Shown here piece by piece: positions 1-7,657 of a DNA stretch of 38,123 nucleotides. This stretch comes from Clostridia bacterium. GTDB lineage: Bacteria; Bacillota; Clostridia; Oscillospirales; Acutalibacteraceae. The translations under genes were made by a program, and so were the position numbers. The stretch covers positions 1-38,123 of the forward strand of contig JAFQLV010000025.1 of the NCBI GenBank assembly GCA_017396515.1, in the 5' to 3' direction. The notes under the pieces were generated by a model. It saw only the letters and a list, made by a program, of their open reading frames with translations, had not been told where the DNA came from and ran no database searches. Within the stretch, counting starts at the first letter, position 1. Each line of letters starts with the position of its first letter.

Positions 1-40
1 GAAAAAAGAAAATAAGAATAAAACAGATTTTGTTTCACGG

Positions 41-70
41 CACTTACCACTCGGTAGGTGTCTTATTTTT
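41..70 (+). terminator. Rho-independent terminator
   Basis: An 8-bp stem (41-48 with 53-60, one G-U pair) with a 4-base loop is followed by a T-rich tract. It probably ends a transcript entering from the left of the window. Confidence 0.55.
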
Positions 71-180
71 TATTTCAAGGAAGGATGTAATAATTCAATA
101 ATACTCAGAAAAAATTCAAACACGCCAGTGTTATGCGGCAGGTTGCAAAGCAAAAAAATCAAATTTTGGTTATATGAATA

Positions 181-435
181 CTGCGTCACATTCTCAATGC
201 GATAAGAAGCTTTATGGAAATAGAAGATCTTGCGGCACCTCTTGCAAAGGAGCTTATTGACCATATTGATGTTTATGAGAGTGAAGGTAAAGGTAAAAAC
301 AAAACGCAGAGAATTGTGATTTACTACCGATTTGTTGGGTATATTGAATTGCCTGACAAAAACACAATCACAAATGATACCCGAAAGGGAGTAGCAGTGA
401 ATTACATTTCAGGCACTTTACCTGAAACGGCATAA
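181..435 (+). pseudogene. C-terminal remnant of a large serine recombinase (DUF4368-type)
   Basis: The reading frame from the stop at about 175 to 435 resembles the extreme C-terminus of transposon-type serine recombinases: a 'KELIDHIDVYE' segment, a charged linker, and a 'QRIVIYYRFVGYIELP' strand. No catalytic resolvase domain or zinc ribbon is present, and in-frame stops close the frame just upstream. The ATG at 214 lies inside the conserved domain and has no convincing ribosome site. This is best read as the scar of a degraded mobile element. The family call rests on motif memory only; the short length is the main uncertainty. Confidence 0.6.
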
Positions 436-495
436 AAGAAAAAGCCGCAGAAATCTGCGACAAACACAATAAAATATATCAATCTGTTTTTTTAC

Positions 496-535
496 AAAAA
501 AGGATGCGTGTTCAAATCCCTTATGAACACGCATC
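496..535 (-). terminator. Terminator of tRNA-Leu(CAG)
   Basis: A perfect 12-bp inverted repeat (503-514 with 524-535, 9-base loop) lies directly after the tRNA 3' end on the minus strand. It is followed in that direction by a run of about seven U residues. Confidence 0.85.
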
Positions 536-536
536 A

Positions 537-624
537 TGGTGCGGATGACGGGACTTGAACCCACATGAAATTAACTTTCACTAGAACCTGAATCTAGCGC
601 GTCTGCCAATTCCGCCACATCCGC
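537..624 (-). tRNA. tRNA-Leu (anticodon CAG)
   Basis: The minus strand folds as a class II tRNA. The 7-bp acceptor stem pairs 618-624 with 541-547, discriminator A is at 540, and the CCA end is encoded (537-539). The anticodon stem CTAGA/TCTAG encloses loop TTCAGGT, giving anticodon CAG. A long variable arm and a GGGTTCAAGTCCC T-arm are visible. The gene is followed by its own terminator. On its 5' side sits a repeat cassette and a second copy of its first 24 bases plus 2 flanking bases (775-800), so the nearest good promoter (892-920) is now about 270 bp away. Confidence 0.95.
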
Positions 625-628
625 ATAT

Positions 629-800
629 TTAATTAGTTTGTGCTGTTTACACAGCGAGCGCGTGAATCTTGCGGTGCCCAAAATTCGTTGCTCGCTAAGT
701 CGCTTCGCCGAATTTTGACCGCTGCGCCATTTCGCATTCCCTGTTTCGTCCATCGGACGCGGTCATGCTCAATGCTGCCAATTCCGCCACATCCGCATAT
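629..800 (-). repeat. tRNA-Leu-associated structured repeat cassette with duplicated tRNA 5' end
   Basis: A 26-bp segment covering the first 24 bases of tRNA-Leu occurs perfectly twice in direct orientation, at 603-628 (inside the tRNA) and 775-800. The 146 bp between the copies contain a 9-bp inverted repeat (679-687 with 709-717) around a loop carrying a CGAAGCG...AGCGAG motif on the minus strand. They also contain a GACCGC/GATGGACGAA segment. The same order of blocks recurs beside tRNA-Pro at 24806-24960. A shorter match to the tRNA start lies near 862-871. Nature unknown; it behaves like a small insertion that duplicated part of its tRNA target. Confidence 0.6.
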
Positions 801-891
801 CTGTAAAGCTGCTCTTAAATTTTACACGGCAGAGCAATCCGAGGCGGAGCATACACGCTTAATCCGCATAGCTGTTTCAAACAGCTTAGAT

Positions 892-920
892 ATATTATCA
901 CAAATCCAAAAAATAGTCAA
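892..920 (-). promoter_or_regulatory. Putative promoter directed at tRNA-Leu(CAG)
   Basis: TTGACT (minus strand, 920-915) and TAATAT (897-892) are separated by 17 bp. It is the only promoter-like pair I see upstream of tRNA-Leu, so transcription would run through the partial tRNA copy and the cassette. The -35 overlaps the terminator stem of the gene ending at 940. Confidence 0.4.
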
Positions 921-937
921 GAGAAAAATAACTATTT
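911..937 (-). terminator. Weak terminator of the RR-HK operon
   Basis: AAATAGT/ACTATTT 7-bp stem followed by a short U-run on the minus strand, immediately after the stop codon at 940. Confidence 0.4.
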
Positions 938-939
938 CT

Positions 940-1329
940 TTAATTGTTTTGTTTGTGGTTGTCAGTTTTAAGATATTCGTCGCAAAGGCTTATGATTTTT
1001 TGGGCGTACTTCTGCATTTTTATGCGCTTGATTTTTTCATTTAAAAAGGGTGTTGTTCCCATTCCGATAAGTCCTGTTACGCCCAAAGCTATTCCTATGT
1101 CATAAATTTTTGCTGAAAGGCACAGGCTCAGTCCTGCACCGAAAACAAGTGTAAAAAAAACACCGAACACAATGGAATAAACAGCACTTACGTTTTCCGC
1201 CTGTTTATCCAGTGCCTTGATTTTTTTTGCAAGGTTTTCCTCCTCCGAGGGCTGATACTTCTTTTTTATTGCTTCGATTTCCTGCTTTTCTGTGGGGGAG
1301 TATGAATAGTAAAAAGTCTTATTGTCCAT
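940..1329 (-). CDS. Small two-TM conserved membrane protein, third gene of the two-component operon
   Basis: This 129-residue protein has a charged N-terminal half (an SYSPTEKQEIEAIKKKY segment, then a Lys/Glu helix). Two hydrophobic segments follow, at about residues 48-70 and 76-97, and a Lys-rich cytosolic tail. The family recurs next to sensor kinases in Clostridia. Database entries sometimes call it 'dihydropteridine reductase', a label for which I see no catalytic motif, so I treat the function as unknown. The AGGAGG site 7 bases before the ATG and the 39-bp gap to the kinase gene support cotranscription. It may modulate the sensor or be an output of it. Confidence 0.75.
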   Translation of the reverse strand: MDNKTFYYSYSPTEKQEIEAIKKKYQPSEEENLAKKIKALDKQAENVSAVYSIVFGVFFTLVFGAGLSLCLSAKIYDIGIALGVTGLIGMGTTPFLNEKIKRIKMQKYAQKIISLCDEYLKTDNHKQNN

Positions 1330-1368
1330 TGTCGGTCCTCCTGTGTTGTACCGTAGGGTTTACTTCTC

Positions 1369-2460
1369 TTAATTAATCGGCAGCAGTACGGTAAAGGATG
1401 TGCCCTTATCAAGCTCGCTTTCAACCTGAATTTCACTGCCGGTTATGTCAATTACTCTTTTGACCAGTGCAAGCCCCAAGCCGTTGCCGTTGGTGGCTCT
1501 TGACGGGTCGCCCTGATAAAATTTTTCAAAAATGTGCTTACCTAATTCCTCATTCATACCGCAGCCTGTGTCGGAAATTTTAACAATAGCTTTATTATCC
1601 CGCTTTTTAAGGCTTACGGATATACTGCCGCCTTCACGGTTGAATTTCACTGCATTTGAAAGAATATTTGTCCATACAAGCTCCAGCAGCTCACGGTCAG
1701 AGCTTACGGTTATATCCTCATCAATGTCCGTGTTTACCTGCAGGTTTTTCTTTTCCCACGCTTCCTCAAAAAACAGCATACATTCGCAAAGCTGCTCGCT
1801 GAGATTATAGGATGCTTTCGTGGGGAATATCTGCTGATTTTCCAGCTTGTTCAGACGCAGTATATTAGTTATGAGGGTGCTGAGTCGCTTAGAAGCCTCA
1901 GATATGCTTTCGGCATATTTTAAACGCTGCTCTTCACTGAGTGAGGGATCCTGAAGTATAGTGGCATAATTCTGAATAACAGCCAGAGGTGTTTTTATTT
2001 CGTGAGAAACATTGGCGATAAAATCTGTCTTAAGTGTTTCTGTTGTGGAAAGCTCCTGTGCCATTTTATTAAAGTCGTCAATAATAGCATCAAATTCATT
2101 ACGCCTTGCTATGGGGTGAACGGGCTGTATTCTGACAGAAAAATCGCCCTTTGTTATTCTGTGTGTGGCATCCAATATTCTTTCGACGGGCTTGCCGATG
2201 GAAATTTTCTTTTTTATTGAATCAAAAATGCTGAAAAACAGGCACAGAAACAGAATATTTCCCAGTGTAATAAGTGCTCTGTAGCTTATGGTTTCGTTAA
2301 GAATAACTATGTCTGTATCGGGGTAGCTGCCCTCACTGAAAAACAACATAAATGAGCAGGTAACCACAAAGCCGACAAAAAGAAAATAGAAAATGAATCT
2401 CCAGACACTGAAATAGGAATACCTTATCCGTTTATCTTTTCTAATCCTTTTATTTTTCAT
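1369..2460 (-). CDS. Sensor histidine kinase (HAMP-HisKA-HATPase)
   Basis: This 363-residue membrane kinase has TM1 at about 20-42, a short external loop of some 20 residues, TM2 at about 61-80, and HAMP at about 82-138. The HisKA H-box NVSHEIKTPL has the phospho-acceptor at His153. The ATPase domain carries an N-box (TNILSNAVKFN), a G1 box (DTGCGM) and a G2 box (GNGLGLALV). The tiny outer loop argues for sensing within or near the membrane, as in intramembrane-sensing kinases of Gram-positives, rather than a soluble ligand. It overlaps the response-regulator gene by 11 bp, implying coupled translation. The signal and target genes cannot be read from the sequence. Confidence 0.93.
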   Translation of the reverse strand: MKNKRIRKDKRIRYSYFSVWRFIFYFLFVGFVVTCSFMLFFSEGSYPDTDIVILNETISYRALITLGNILFLCLFFSIFDSIKKKISIGKPVERILDATHRITKGDFSVRIQPVHPIARRNEFDAIIDDFNKMAQELSTTETLKTDFIANVSHEIKTPLAVIQNYATILQDPSLSEEQRLKYAESISEASKRLSTLITNILRLNKLENQQIFPTKASYNLSEQLCECMLFFEEAWEKKNLQVNTDIDEDITVSSDRELLELVWTNILSNAVKFNREGGSISVSLKKRDNKAIVKISDTGCGMNEELGKHIFEKFYQGDPSRATNGNGLGLALVKRVIDITGSEIQVESELDKGTSFTVLLPIN

Positions 2461-3127
2461 TGATAATCACCTTATAGCCGAGACCGTGCACTGTGAGAAT
2501 ATCGAAAGCCTTGCAGTCTGCCAGCTTGTCCCTGAGCTTTGCGATATATACATCTACCGTTCTGGGGCTTGATGTTGTTTCCGATTCCCAAAATTCATCC
2601 ATAAGCTGTGAACGGGTAAAGGTCTTTTTGGGATAGGACAGCAGCTTATACAGCAGATTAAATTCTCTGGCGGTGAGAGGTACCTCTTTTCCGCTGAGCT
2701 TAGCGGTTCTTTCATCCATATTCATAGCAAAATCACCTATAACAAGCTTTTTGCTTGAAGCAATTTTAGCCCGCCTTAAAAGAGCCTGAATGCGAAGAAC
2801 AAGCTCACCCAGGTCAATAGGCTTGACCATATAATCGTCAATGCCTGCCTCAAAGCCAAGCTGCTTTGAAGTGAAATCATCCCTGGCGGTGATGAAAAGT
2901 ATGGGCGTCTCCTTATCTGCGACGCGTACACTTTTGGCGAACTCAAAACCTTTGACACCGGGCATCATTATATCGGATATGATTATATCAAACACATTTT
3001 CCGCCATTGCGTTATATGCCTGCTCTGCATTAAGGCAGCCAGTGCAGTAATATCCGCTTCTGTTAAGGTATGAGCAGACGGTGCGGTTAAGGTCTCTGTC
3101 ATCCTCTAAAACAAGAATTTTAAACAT
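2450..3127 (-). CDS. OmpR/PhoB-family response regulator
   Basis: This 225-residue DNA-binding regulator is the partner of the adjoining kinase. The receiver domain (1-115) has the acidic pair at D9/D10, phospho-acceptor Asp52 in IIISDIMMPG, a Thr in FITARDD, and the Lys of VKPIDL. The C-terminal winged helix (about 130-224) has the typical LTAREFNLLYKLLSYPKK and RTVDVYIAKLRDKL segments and ends with the usual LGYK motif. An AGGAGG ribosome site sits 7 bases before the ATG. It is the first gene of the leftward three-gene operon and probably autoregulates it, although I found no direct-repeat binding site. Confidence 0.95.
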   Translation of the reverse strand: MFKILVLEDDRDLNRTVCSYLNRSGYYCTGCLNAEQAYNAMAENVFDIIISDIMMPGVKGFEFAKSVRVADKETPILFITARDDFTSKQLGFEAGIDDYMVKPIDLGELVLRIQALLRRAKIASSKKLVIGDFAMNMDERTAKLSGKEVPLTAREFNLLYKLLSYPKKTFTRSQLMDEFWESETTSSPRTVDVYIAKLRDKLADCKAFDILTVHGLGYKVIINEK

Positions 3128-3236
3128 TATAATTGCCTCCTGTTGAGATGTAAGTTAAGTGTAACCTTGTTATGTTAAAGAAATGTTTAAATTAATAGCA
3201 TATTCTTGTTAAATTTGCTTTGAAGAAATGTTTTTG

Positions 3237-3287
3237 TTGACTTTAGCCTTTTATACATTATATAATTAATCGGTTAATTAATCAACC
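3237..3287 (+). promoter_or_regulatory. Promoter with palindromic operator for the GH43-GH28 operon
   Basis: TTGACT (3237-3242), an 18-bp spacer and TATAAT (3261-3266) are followed at 3272-3287 by the near-palindrome GGTTAATTAATCAACC (one mismatched pair). Its position over the transcription start is that of a repressor operator, for example a LacI or GntR type. The regulator is not in this window. Confidence 0.6.
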
Positions 3288-3312
3288 AAATAATTCACAA
3301 GCAGGTGACATT

Positions 3313-4209
3313 ATGTATAACAAATACCTTTTTTGCTATTTTACGGGTAACGAGCCTGAAAAGGAGTCAATCAACTACGCTTTAAGTGAAGACGGATATC
3401 ACTTCAGACCGCTCAGCGGTAACAAGCCCTTTCTCTTTAATGAGCTTGGAACCAAAGGCATAAGAGACCCTTACATTTTTCGTGCTCAGGACGGCTCATT
3501 TTATATTATCGGTACTGATATGCGCTCTCAGGCAGGCTGGAACTCAAACCACGCAATGTGTATCTGGCACAGCGACGATATGATAAATTGGCAGCAGTAT
3601 GAGGGCATTGATATGCTTTCCTACGGTCTTGAGGGCAGCTGCCGCACATGGGCTCCCCAGGTCTTTTATGACAAAGAAAAAGAGATGTATATGATTTATT
3701 GGGCAAACTGTCAGCACAACGAAAAGACCGATGAATGGACAAAAACCGTAATGTGGTACGCTTATACCAAGGATTTCAAAAAGCTTGAAACTCAGCCGCA
3801 GATTCTCTATGCACCGCCTTGCGGAAAGGATGCAATTGACGGTGATATCGTCTGCAATGACGGCACTTATTATATGTACTACAAAGACGAAAATGAAAAA
3901 TATATCTGCTATGTTTATTCTGATAAGCTGACAGGACCCTATAAAGAACCGGAGAATAAGAATATAACTCTTTTTGATGAGGCAACAGAGGGCTGCTGTA
4001 TGTATAAAATTTACGGCACAGACGATAAAATTCTTATCATGGATTCTTACGGCAAGGGCAGATATGTTATGCAGAGAACCAAGAACTATACCGATTTTGA
4101 AAAGGTACCCGAGGAAGAATATTTTCTTGATTTTTCACCCAGACACGGCTCTGTGCTTGCCATCAGTGAGGAAGAGTATAACAGACTTCTTGAGCACTTC
4201 GGTTGGTGA
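3313..4209 (+). CDS. Glycoside hydrolase family 43-type beta-propeller enzyme, cytosolic
   Basis: This 298-residue protein has the five-bladed propeller pattern of GH43. Candidate catalytic residues are Asp52 in IRDPYIFR (base), Asp176/Asp178 in AIDGDIV (pKa modulator) and Glu226 in ATEGCCMY (acid). GH43 members cleave arabinose, xylose or galactose linkages. There is no signal peptide, so it should act in the cytosol on imported oligosaccharides. It starts the GH43-GH28 operon with an AGGTGA site 5 bases before the ATG. The next gene follows after 6 bp. The pairing with a GH28 points to pectin side-chain or backbone oligomers; exact specificity cannot be read. Confidence 0.85.
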   Translation: MYNKYLFCYFTGNEPEKESINYALSEDGYHFRPLSGNKPFLFNELGTKGIRDPYIFRAQDGSFYIIGTDMRSQAGWNSNHAMCIWHSDDMINWQQYEGIDMLSYGLEGSCRTWAPQVFYDKEKEMYMIYWANCQHNEKTDEWTKTVMWYAYTKDFKKLETQPQILYAPPCGKDAIDGDIVCNDGTYYMYYKDENEKYICYVYSDKLTGPYKEPENKNITLFDEATEGCCMYKIYGTDDKILIMDSYGKGRYVMQRTKNYTDFEKVPEEEYFLDFSPRHGSVLAISEEEYNRLLEHFGW

Positions 4210-4215
4210 TATAAT

Positions 4216-5721
4216 ATGGCATTTATAAACGGCGCAGTGGATTTTTCTTATGTACAGCAAAACAGTCAGATCCGTGATTTTGATAAAAACATACCCTTCT
4301 CCGAATATCTTTATGAGGAGAAACTGCCTGAAAGCTATGTCAGCATAACTGATTTCGGGGCAGGGGAGAATGTGTCTTATAAAGTTAACACTAAGGCTGT
4401 AAATGAAGCAATAACTGCTGTCAGTGCACAAGGTGGCGGCACGGTGCTTGTGCCTGAGGGTACTTTTATCTGCTCAAGAATAGAGCTTAAAGATAATGTC
4501 ACTCTCTTTGTTAAAGGTACGCTCAAGTGTATTGATTATGAGACAAACAAAAATGCTGAGGAGTCTCTTGCTTTCGGTGAGATACACGATGTAGCCTCAA
4601 GGGCGAGATACGGTTTCATTTACTGTGACGGTGCAGATAACATAACAATATGCGGCGGCGGAAGAATCGACGGCAGCGGTGCAACCTATTGTCAGAAGGC
4701 AAAAAACCCTGAAGCACTTTTGCCGCTTGAAAAATTCCACCTGAAAAGCTACATCATGAATTTCAGGGCAAGAATACGCTATGAAAAAGAAAACAGCGGC
4801 AGAGTCAACCTTATAGAACTCAGACACGGCAAAAACATTGATATACACAATATAGAGCTTTATGAAACTGCTTGCTGGACCTGCAATCTTTTTGAGTGCG
4901 AGGATATAAATATTGCAGATGTCATTATCAACAGCAACTATCATGTGGCAAACTCCGACGGCTTTGACCTTAGCTGCTGCAGTAATGCTGAAATTAGACA
5001 CTGCTATATTGCAACAGGTGATGACGGACTGTGCATAAAAGCAGACGGCGACAAAGATATTGAGAATATACTTATTGAAAACTGCAAGGTAATGAGCCTT
5101 GCCAACTGCTTTAAAATAGGAACAACCGTTTACCGTGATGTCAGGAATGTAACAGTTCGTAATTGCGAATTCTTTATGGACGGCACCACGGGCGGTTACA
5201 GCGGCATATCAATTCAGTCAGATTGTGGCGGAAATGTCAGCGATATAACCGTTGAAAACATAAAAATGAAGGGCGTCACAGCGGCATTTCTTCTGTGGCT
5301 TGGTAACAGAAGAAACATCAAACCCGGCTCGCTGAAAAATGTGATTCTTCGCAACATAACAGCGGAGGATGTTTCTTTGCCTTCTGCAATTACGGGCACA
5401 GTCCGTGACGGTGAAGTTTATCAGGTAGAAAATGTCACTTTAGAAAACATCAGCATCAAATACCGTGACAGTGATGAAGAGCTTTATATGCGTGACGGCG
5501 GTGTGGGTTATGAAGCAATGCTGGAGTACCCGGAGATTACACGCCTTTGCAGCATATACACAAATTCTCACGAAGAAAGTCCCTACTGGGAACTGCCTGT
5601 TTACGGCCTTTTTGTCAGGGATGCCTGTGAGGTTAAGCTGAATAATTTTAAGTGTGCACCCCGTCGATGTAATAAGAGACCTTGTTTTAATTTCCCCTTG
5701 GAAAGATATTTCTCTGATTGA
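4216..5721 (+). CDS. GH28-family polygalacturonase-like enzyme, cytosolic
   Basis: This 501-residue right-handed beta-helix protein begins with the family's VTDFGA-like strand and a helix containing AVNEAITAVSAQGGG. It keeps NSDGFDL (Asp248) and GDDG (Asp269, Asp270), matching the three catalytic aspartates of GH28. The usual GHG and RIK motifs are not canonical; the segment LANCFKIGTT stands where GHG is expected. This suggests an exo-acting or rhamnogalacturonan-type specificity rather than classical endo-polygalacturonase. No signal peptide, so it is probably intracellular like its partner. Its stop codon overlaps the next gene's -35 element. No sugar transporter is nearby. Confidence 0.85.
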   Translation: MAFINGAVDFSYVQQNSQIRDFDKNIPFSEYLYEEKLPESYVSITDFGAGENVSYKVNTKAVNEAITAVSAQGGGTVLVPEGTFICSRIELKDNVTLFVKGTLKCIDYETNKNAEESLAFGEIHDVASRARYGFIYCDGADNITICGGGRIDGSGATYCQKAKNPEALLPLEKFHLKSYIMNFRARIRYEKENSGRVNLIELRHGKNIDIHNIELYETACWTCNLFECEDINIADVIINSNYHVANSDGFDLSCCSNAEIRHCYIATGDDGLCIKADGDKDIENILIENCKVMSLANCFKIGTTVYRDVRNVTVRNCEFFMDGTTGGYSGISIQSDCGGNVSDITVENIKMKGVTAAFLLWLGNRRNIKPGSLKNVILRNITAEDVSLPSAITGTVRDGEVYQVENVTLENISIKYRDSDEELYMRDGGVGYEAMLEYPEITRLCSIYTNSHEESPYWELPVYGLFVRDACEVKLNNFKCAPRRCNKRPCFNFPLERYFSD

Positions 5722-5746
5722 CATGAAAGCCCATGCTTGCTATAAT
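5718..5746 (+). promoter_or_regulatory. Consensus sigma-A promoter for the first FN3 protein
   Basis: TTGACA and TATAAT with exactly 17 bp between them. The -35 overlaps the stop codon of the GH28 gene. Confidence 0.85.
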
Positions 5747-5783
5747 TAAATTACAGTTAAATCAATGAAAAGGAGATATGATT

Positions 5784-7559
5784 ATGAAGACAATGAAAAA
5801 ACTTTTAGCTGCGTTCTTATGTGCTCTTATGCTTTTGTCTGTGTTTGCTTTTCCGGGCAGCGCAGTGAAGTTCACTGTGGGTAAGCCTCAGAATCTCAAG
5901 GCAACCGCATCTATGTACAGCGTCACGCTTTCGTGGAAGGCATACAAAGGTTTCGGCACAGCAATTTATCAGCAAATCGGCGGCAAATGGAAACAGATTA
6001 AATGGTATGAGCCTTCACATATTTACATTGCTTCAAGCTATACCGTAAATGATCTTAAGCCAAACACTACATACAAATTTGCTGTCAGACACCATATGGG
6101 TAAGGATAATATGAGCTCTTACTCTTATGTCACCGTCAAGACTAAAAAAGAGACAGTTGACATCAAGCTGTACTCTGCCGAGGCGGGTAATGTAACTCTT
6201 TATTGGAACAAGGTCAAGGACGCCGACGGCTACTATATCTATAAAAGAGTGAACGATAAATGGAAGAAGATAGGTAATGTGTGGGAAGAAAGCTGCACAA
6301 TTACAGGTCTCACTGCTGACACAAAATATAAATTTGCCGTCAAGCCCTATTATATTACGGGCAGCAGCTCAAAGGCGGCAAGCTATTACGGCCAGATAAG
6401 CGTCAGAACATCGGATAAATTAGGTAAAGTTACGCCGTTTATTGTCAGGGGAACTGATGAAGCTATTACTATAACATGGGGTGTTGTTGAAGGGGCAACA
6501 GGTTATCGCCTTTATGTGAAAAAAGGCGATGAGGGCAGTTGGGAACGAGTAGACACCCTCAAGGCAAATGTAACAGGTTATGTTATCCACGAGCGCTCCA
6601 CAGAAGAAACATGGTACTTCAGAATCAGACCCTATGCCAAGGGCAGCGACGGAATATTTTGGGGAGATTATACGAAAAATGAGATTGTGCATGTTGACCC
6701 CTTGCAGGCCAACATTCTTATGAGCGAAGCAAAAGAAGACAGTATAACTGTTAATTGGAGAAAGGTTGAGCAGGCAACAGGATATGAAGTTTATGTAAAT
6801 CCGGGCAAAGCATCAAGCTATTACGACTATGAAAAGGTGGCTGACATTGACAGCAATGATATAACCTCATATACTGTTACCGAGCTTGAATCTGACGAAT
6901 CTTATCCCTTTAAAATCAGAGCTTATAAAACTGAAGAGGACGGTACTGTCACATACTATCCTTACAGTGATGAATACCGTACAAGAACGACTAAAAAGAC
7001 AGTGGAAGCTTATAGGGTTGAAAATCTTAAAAATAAGCTCAATGCTGACAGCCTCTGCTTTAAAATCATGCAATATAACTATGAGAACAGCATAAGAGTC
7101 GACTATGTCTTTGCCAGAACTAAGGGCAAGCTATTCCTTCGTGAAACATATAACGATAATACTGTTGAGTATCTTTACAGTGCAAAGACAGACAGGGCGT
7201 ATATCATATTTGACGATACCAAGAGGTACACAATAGCATCGGATAAATCAGGTGTTAAGGAAATGCTTTTTGCCTTTGATGAGTTTATAAGAATAGGCGA
7301 AATACAGAGTGTAACTGCCTATGAGGATTCGGATTTTGACGGACATTCAACAATCTGCGAGGCTTATACTGATGCCGAAACGGGTCTTCCGATGAGATAT
7401 TATTTCAATAAGAACGGCAACTTTGAAGGCTTTTGCATCAGTGACAATGATGACCCTGAAACCATCTATATTTCCAAAGAGCTCAAAAGTAAAGCAAGCA
7501 GCTCTGTTTTCAGTGTGCCTAAAAAGTATCAATATGTAAAATACAGTGTATTATATTAA
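5784..7559 (+). CDS. Secreted protein with four fibronectin type III domains and a C-terminal LolA-like domain
   Basis: I start at 5784 because AGGAG (5771-5775) is 8 bases away; the ATG at 5778 would be only 2 bases away. The protein is 591 residues. It opens with a signal peptide ending near PGSA, then four FN3-like repeats (roughly 28-118, 121-210, 213-305, 308-400), each with a T(L/V)xWxxVxxAxGYxxY signature and a KFAVR or FKIRAY strand. The last 180 residues form a separate domain (YRVENLKNKL... to FSVPKKY) that reads like a LolA/LppX lipoprotein fold. No sortase signal or lipobox. It is a paralog of the next gene; function unknown, possibly binding of polymer or lipid outside the cell. 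Confidence 0.8.
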   Translation: MKTMKKLLAAFLCALMLLSVFAFPGSAVKFTVGKPQNLKATASMYSVTLSWKAYKGFGTAIYQQIGGKWKQIKWYEPSHIYIASSYTVNDLKPNTTYKFAVRHHMGKDNMSSYSYVTVKTKKETVDIKLYSAEAGNVTLYWNKVKDADGYYIYKRVNDKWKKIGNVWEESCTITGLTADTKYKFAVKPYYITGSSSKAASYYGQISVRTSDKLGKVTPFIVRGTDEAITITWGVVEGATGYRLYVKKGDEGSWERVDTLKANVTGYVIHERSTEETWYFRIRPYAKGSDGIFWGDYTKNEIVHVDPLQANILMSEAKEDSITVNWRKVEQATGYEVYVNPGKASSYYDYEKVADIDSNDITSYTVTELESDESYPFKIRAYKTEEDGTVTYYPYSDEYRTRTTKKTVEAYRVENLKNKLNADSLCFKIMQYNYENSIRVDYVFARTKGKLFLRETYNDNTVEYLYSAKTDRAYIIFDDTKRYTIASDKSGVKEMLFAFDEFIRIGEIQSVTAYEDSDFDGHSTICEAYTDAETGLPMRYYFNKNGNFEGFCISDNDDPETIYISKELKSKASSSVFSVPKKYQYVKYSVLY

Positions 7560-7565
7560 TTATTC

Positions 7566-7598
7566 GGGCTGTGTCTTAAGCAAGGCACAGTCCTTTTT
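7566..7598 (+). terminator. Terminator of the first FN3 gene
   Basis: GGGCTGTGTC pairs with GGCACAGTCC (8-10 bp with G-U pairs) and is followed by TTTTTATT. Confidence 0.75.
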
Positions 7599-7599
7599 A

Positions 7600-7628
7600 T
7601 TGACAAAAGAGCAACGCTTTGATATAAT
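7600..7628 (+). promoter_or_regulatory. Consensus sigma-A promoter for the second FN3 protein
   Basis: TTGACA (7600-7605), 17 bp, TATAAT (7623-7628). It directly follows the preceding terminator, so the two paralogs are separate transcription units with nearly identical promoter cores. Confidence 0.85.
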
Positions 7629-7657
7629 TCCCTTATATAAACAAAAGGAGAGATACA

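Noticed and set aside
640-1044. 134-codon plus-strand ORF
   Set aside because: It spans the repeat cassette and runs antisense into the membrane-protein gene at 940-1329. No ribosome site and no protein-like composition.
940-1329. Naming the small membrane protein a dihydropteridine reductase
   Set aside because: The label circulates for this family, but no nucleotide-binding or catalytic motif is visible in 129 mostly membrane-helical residues.
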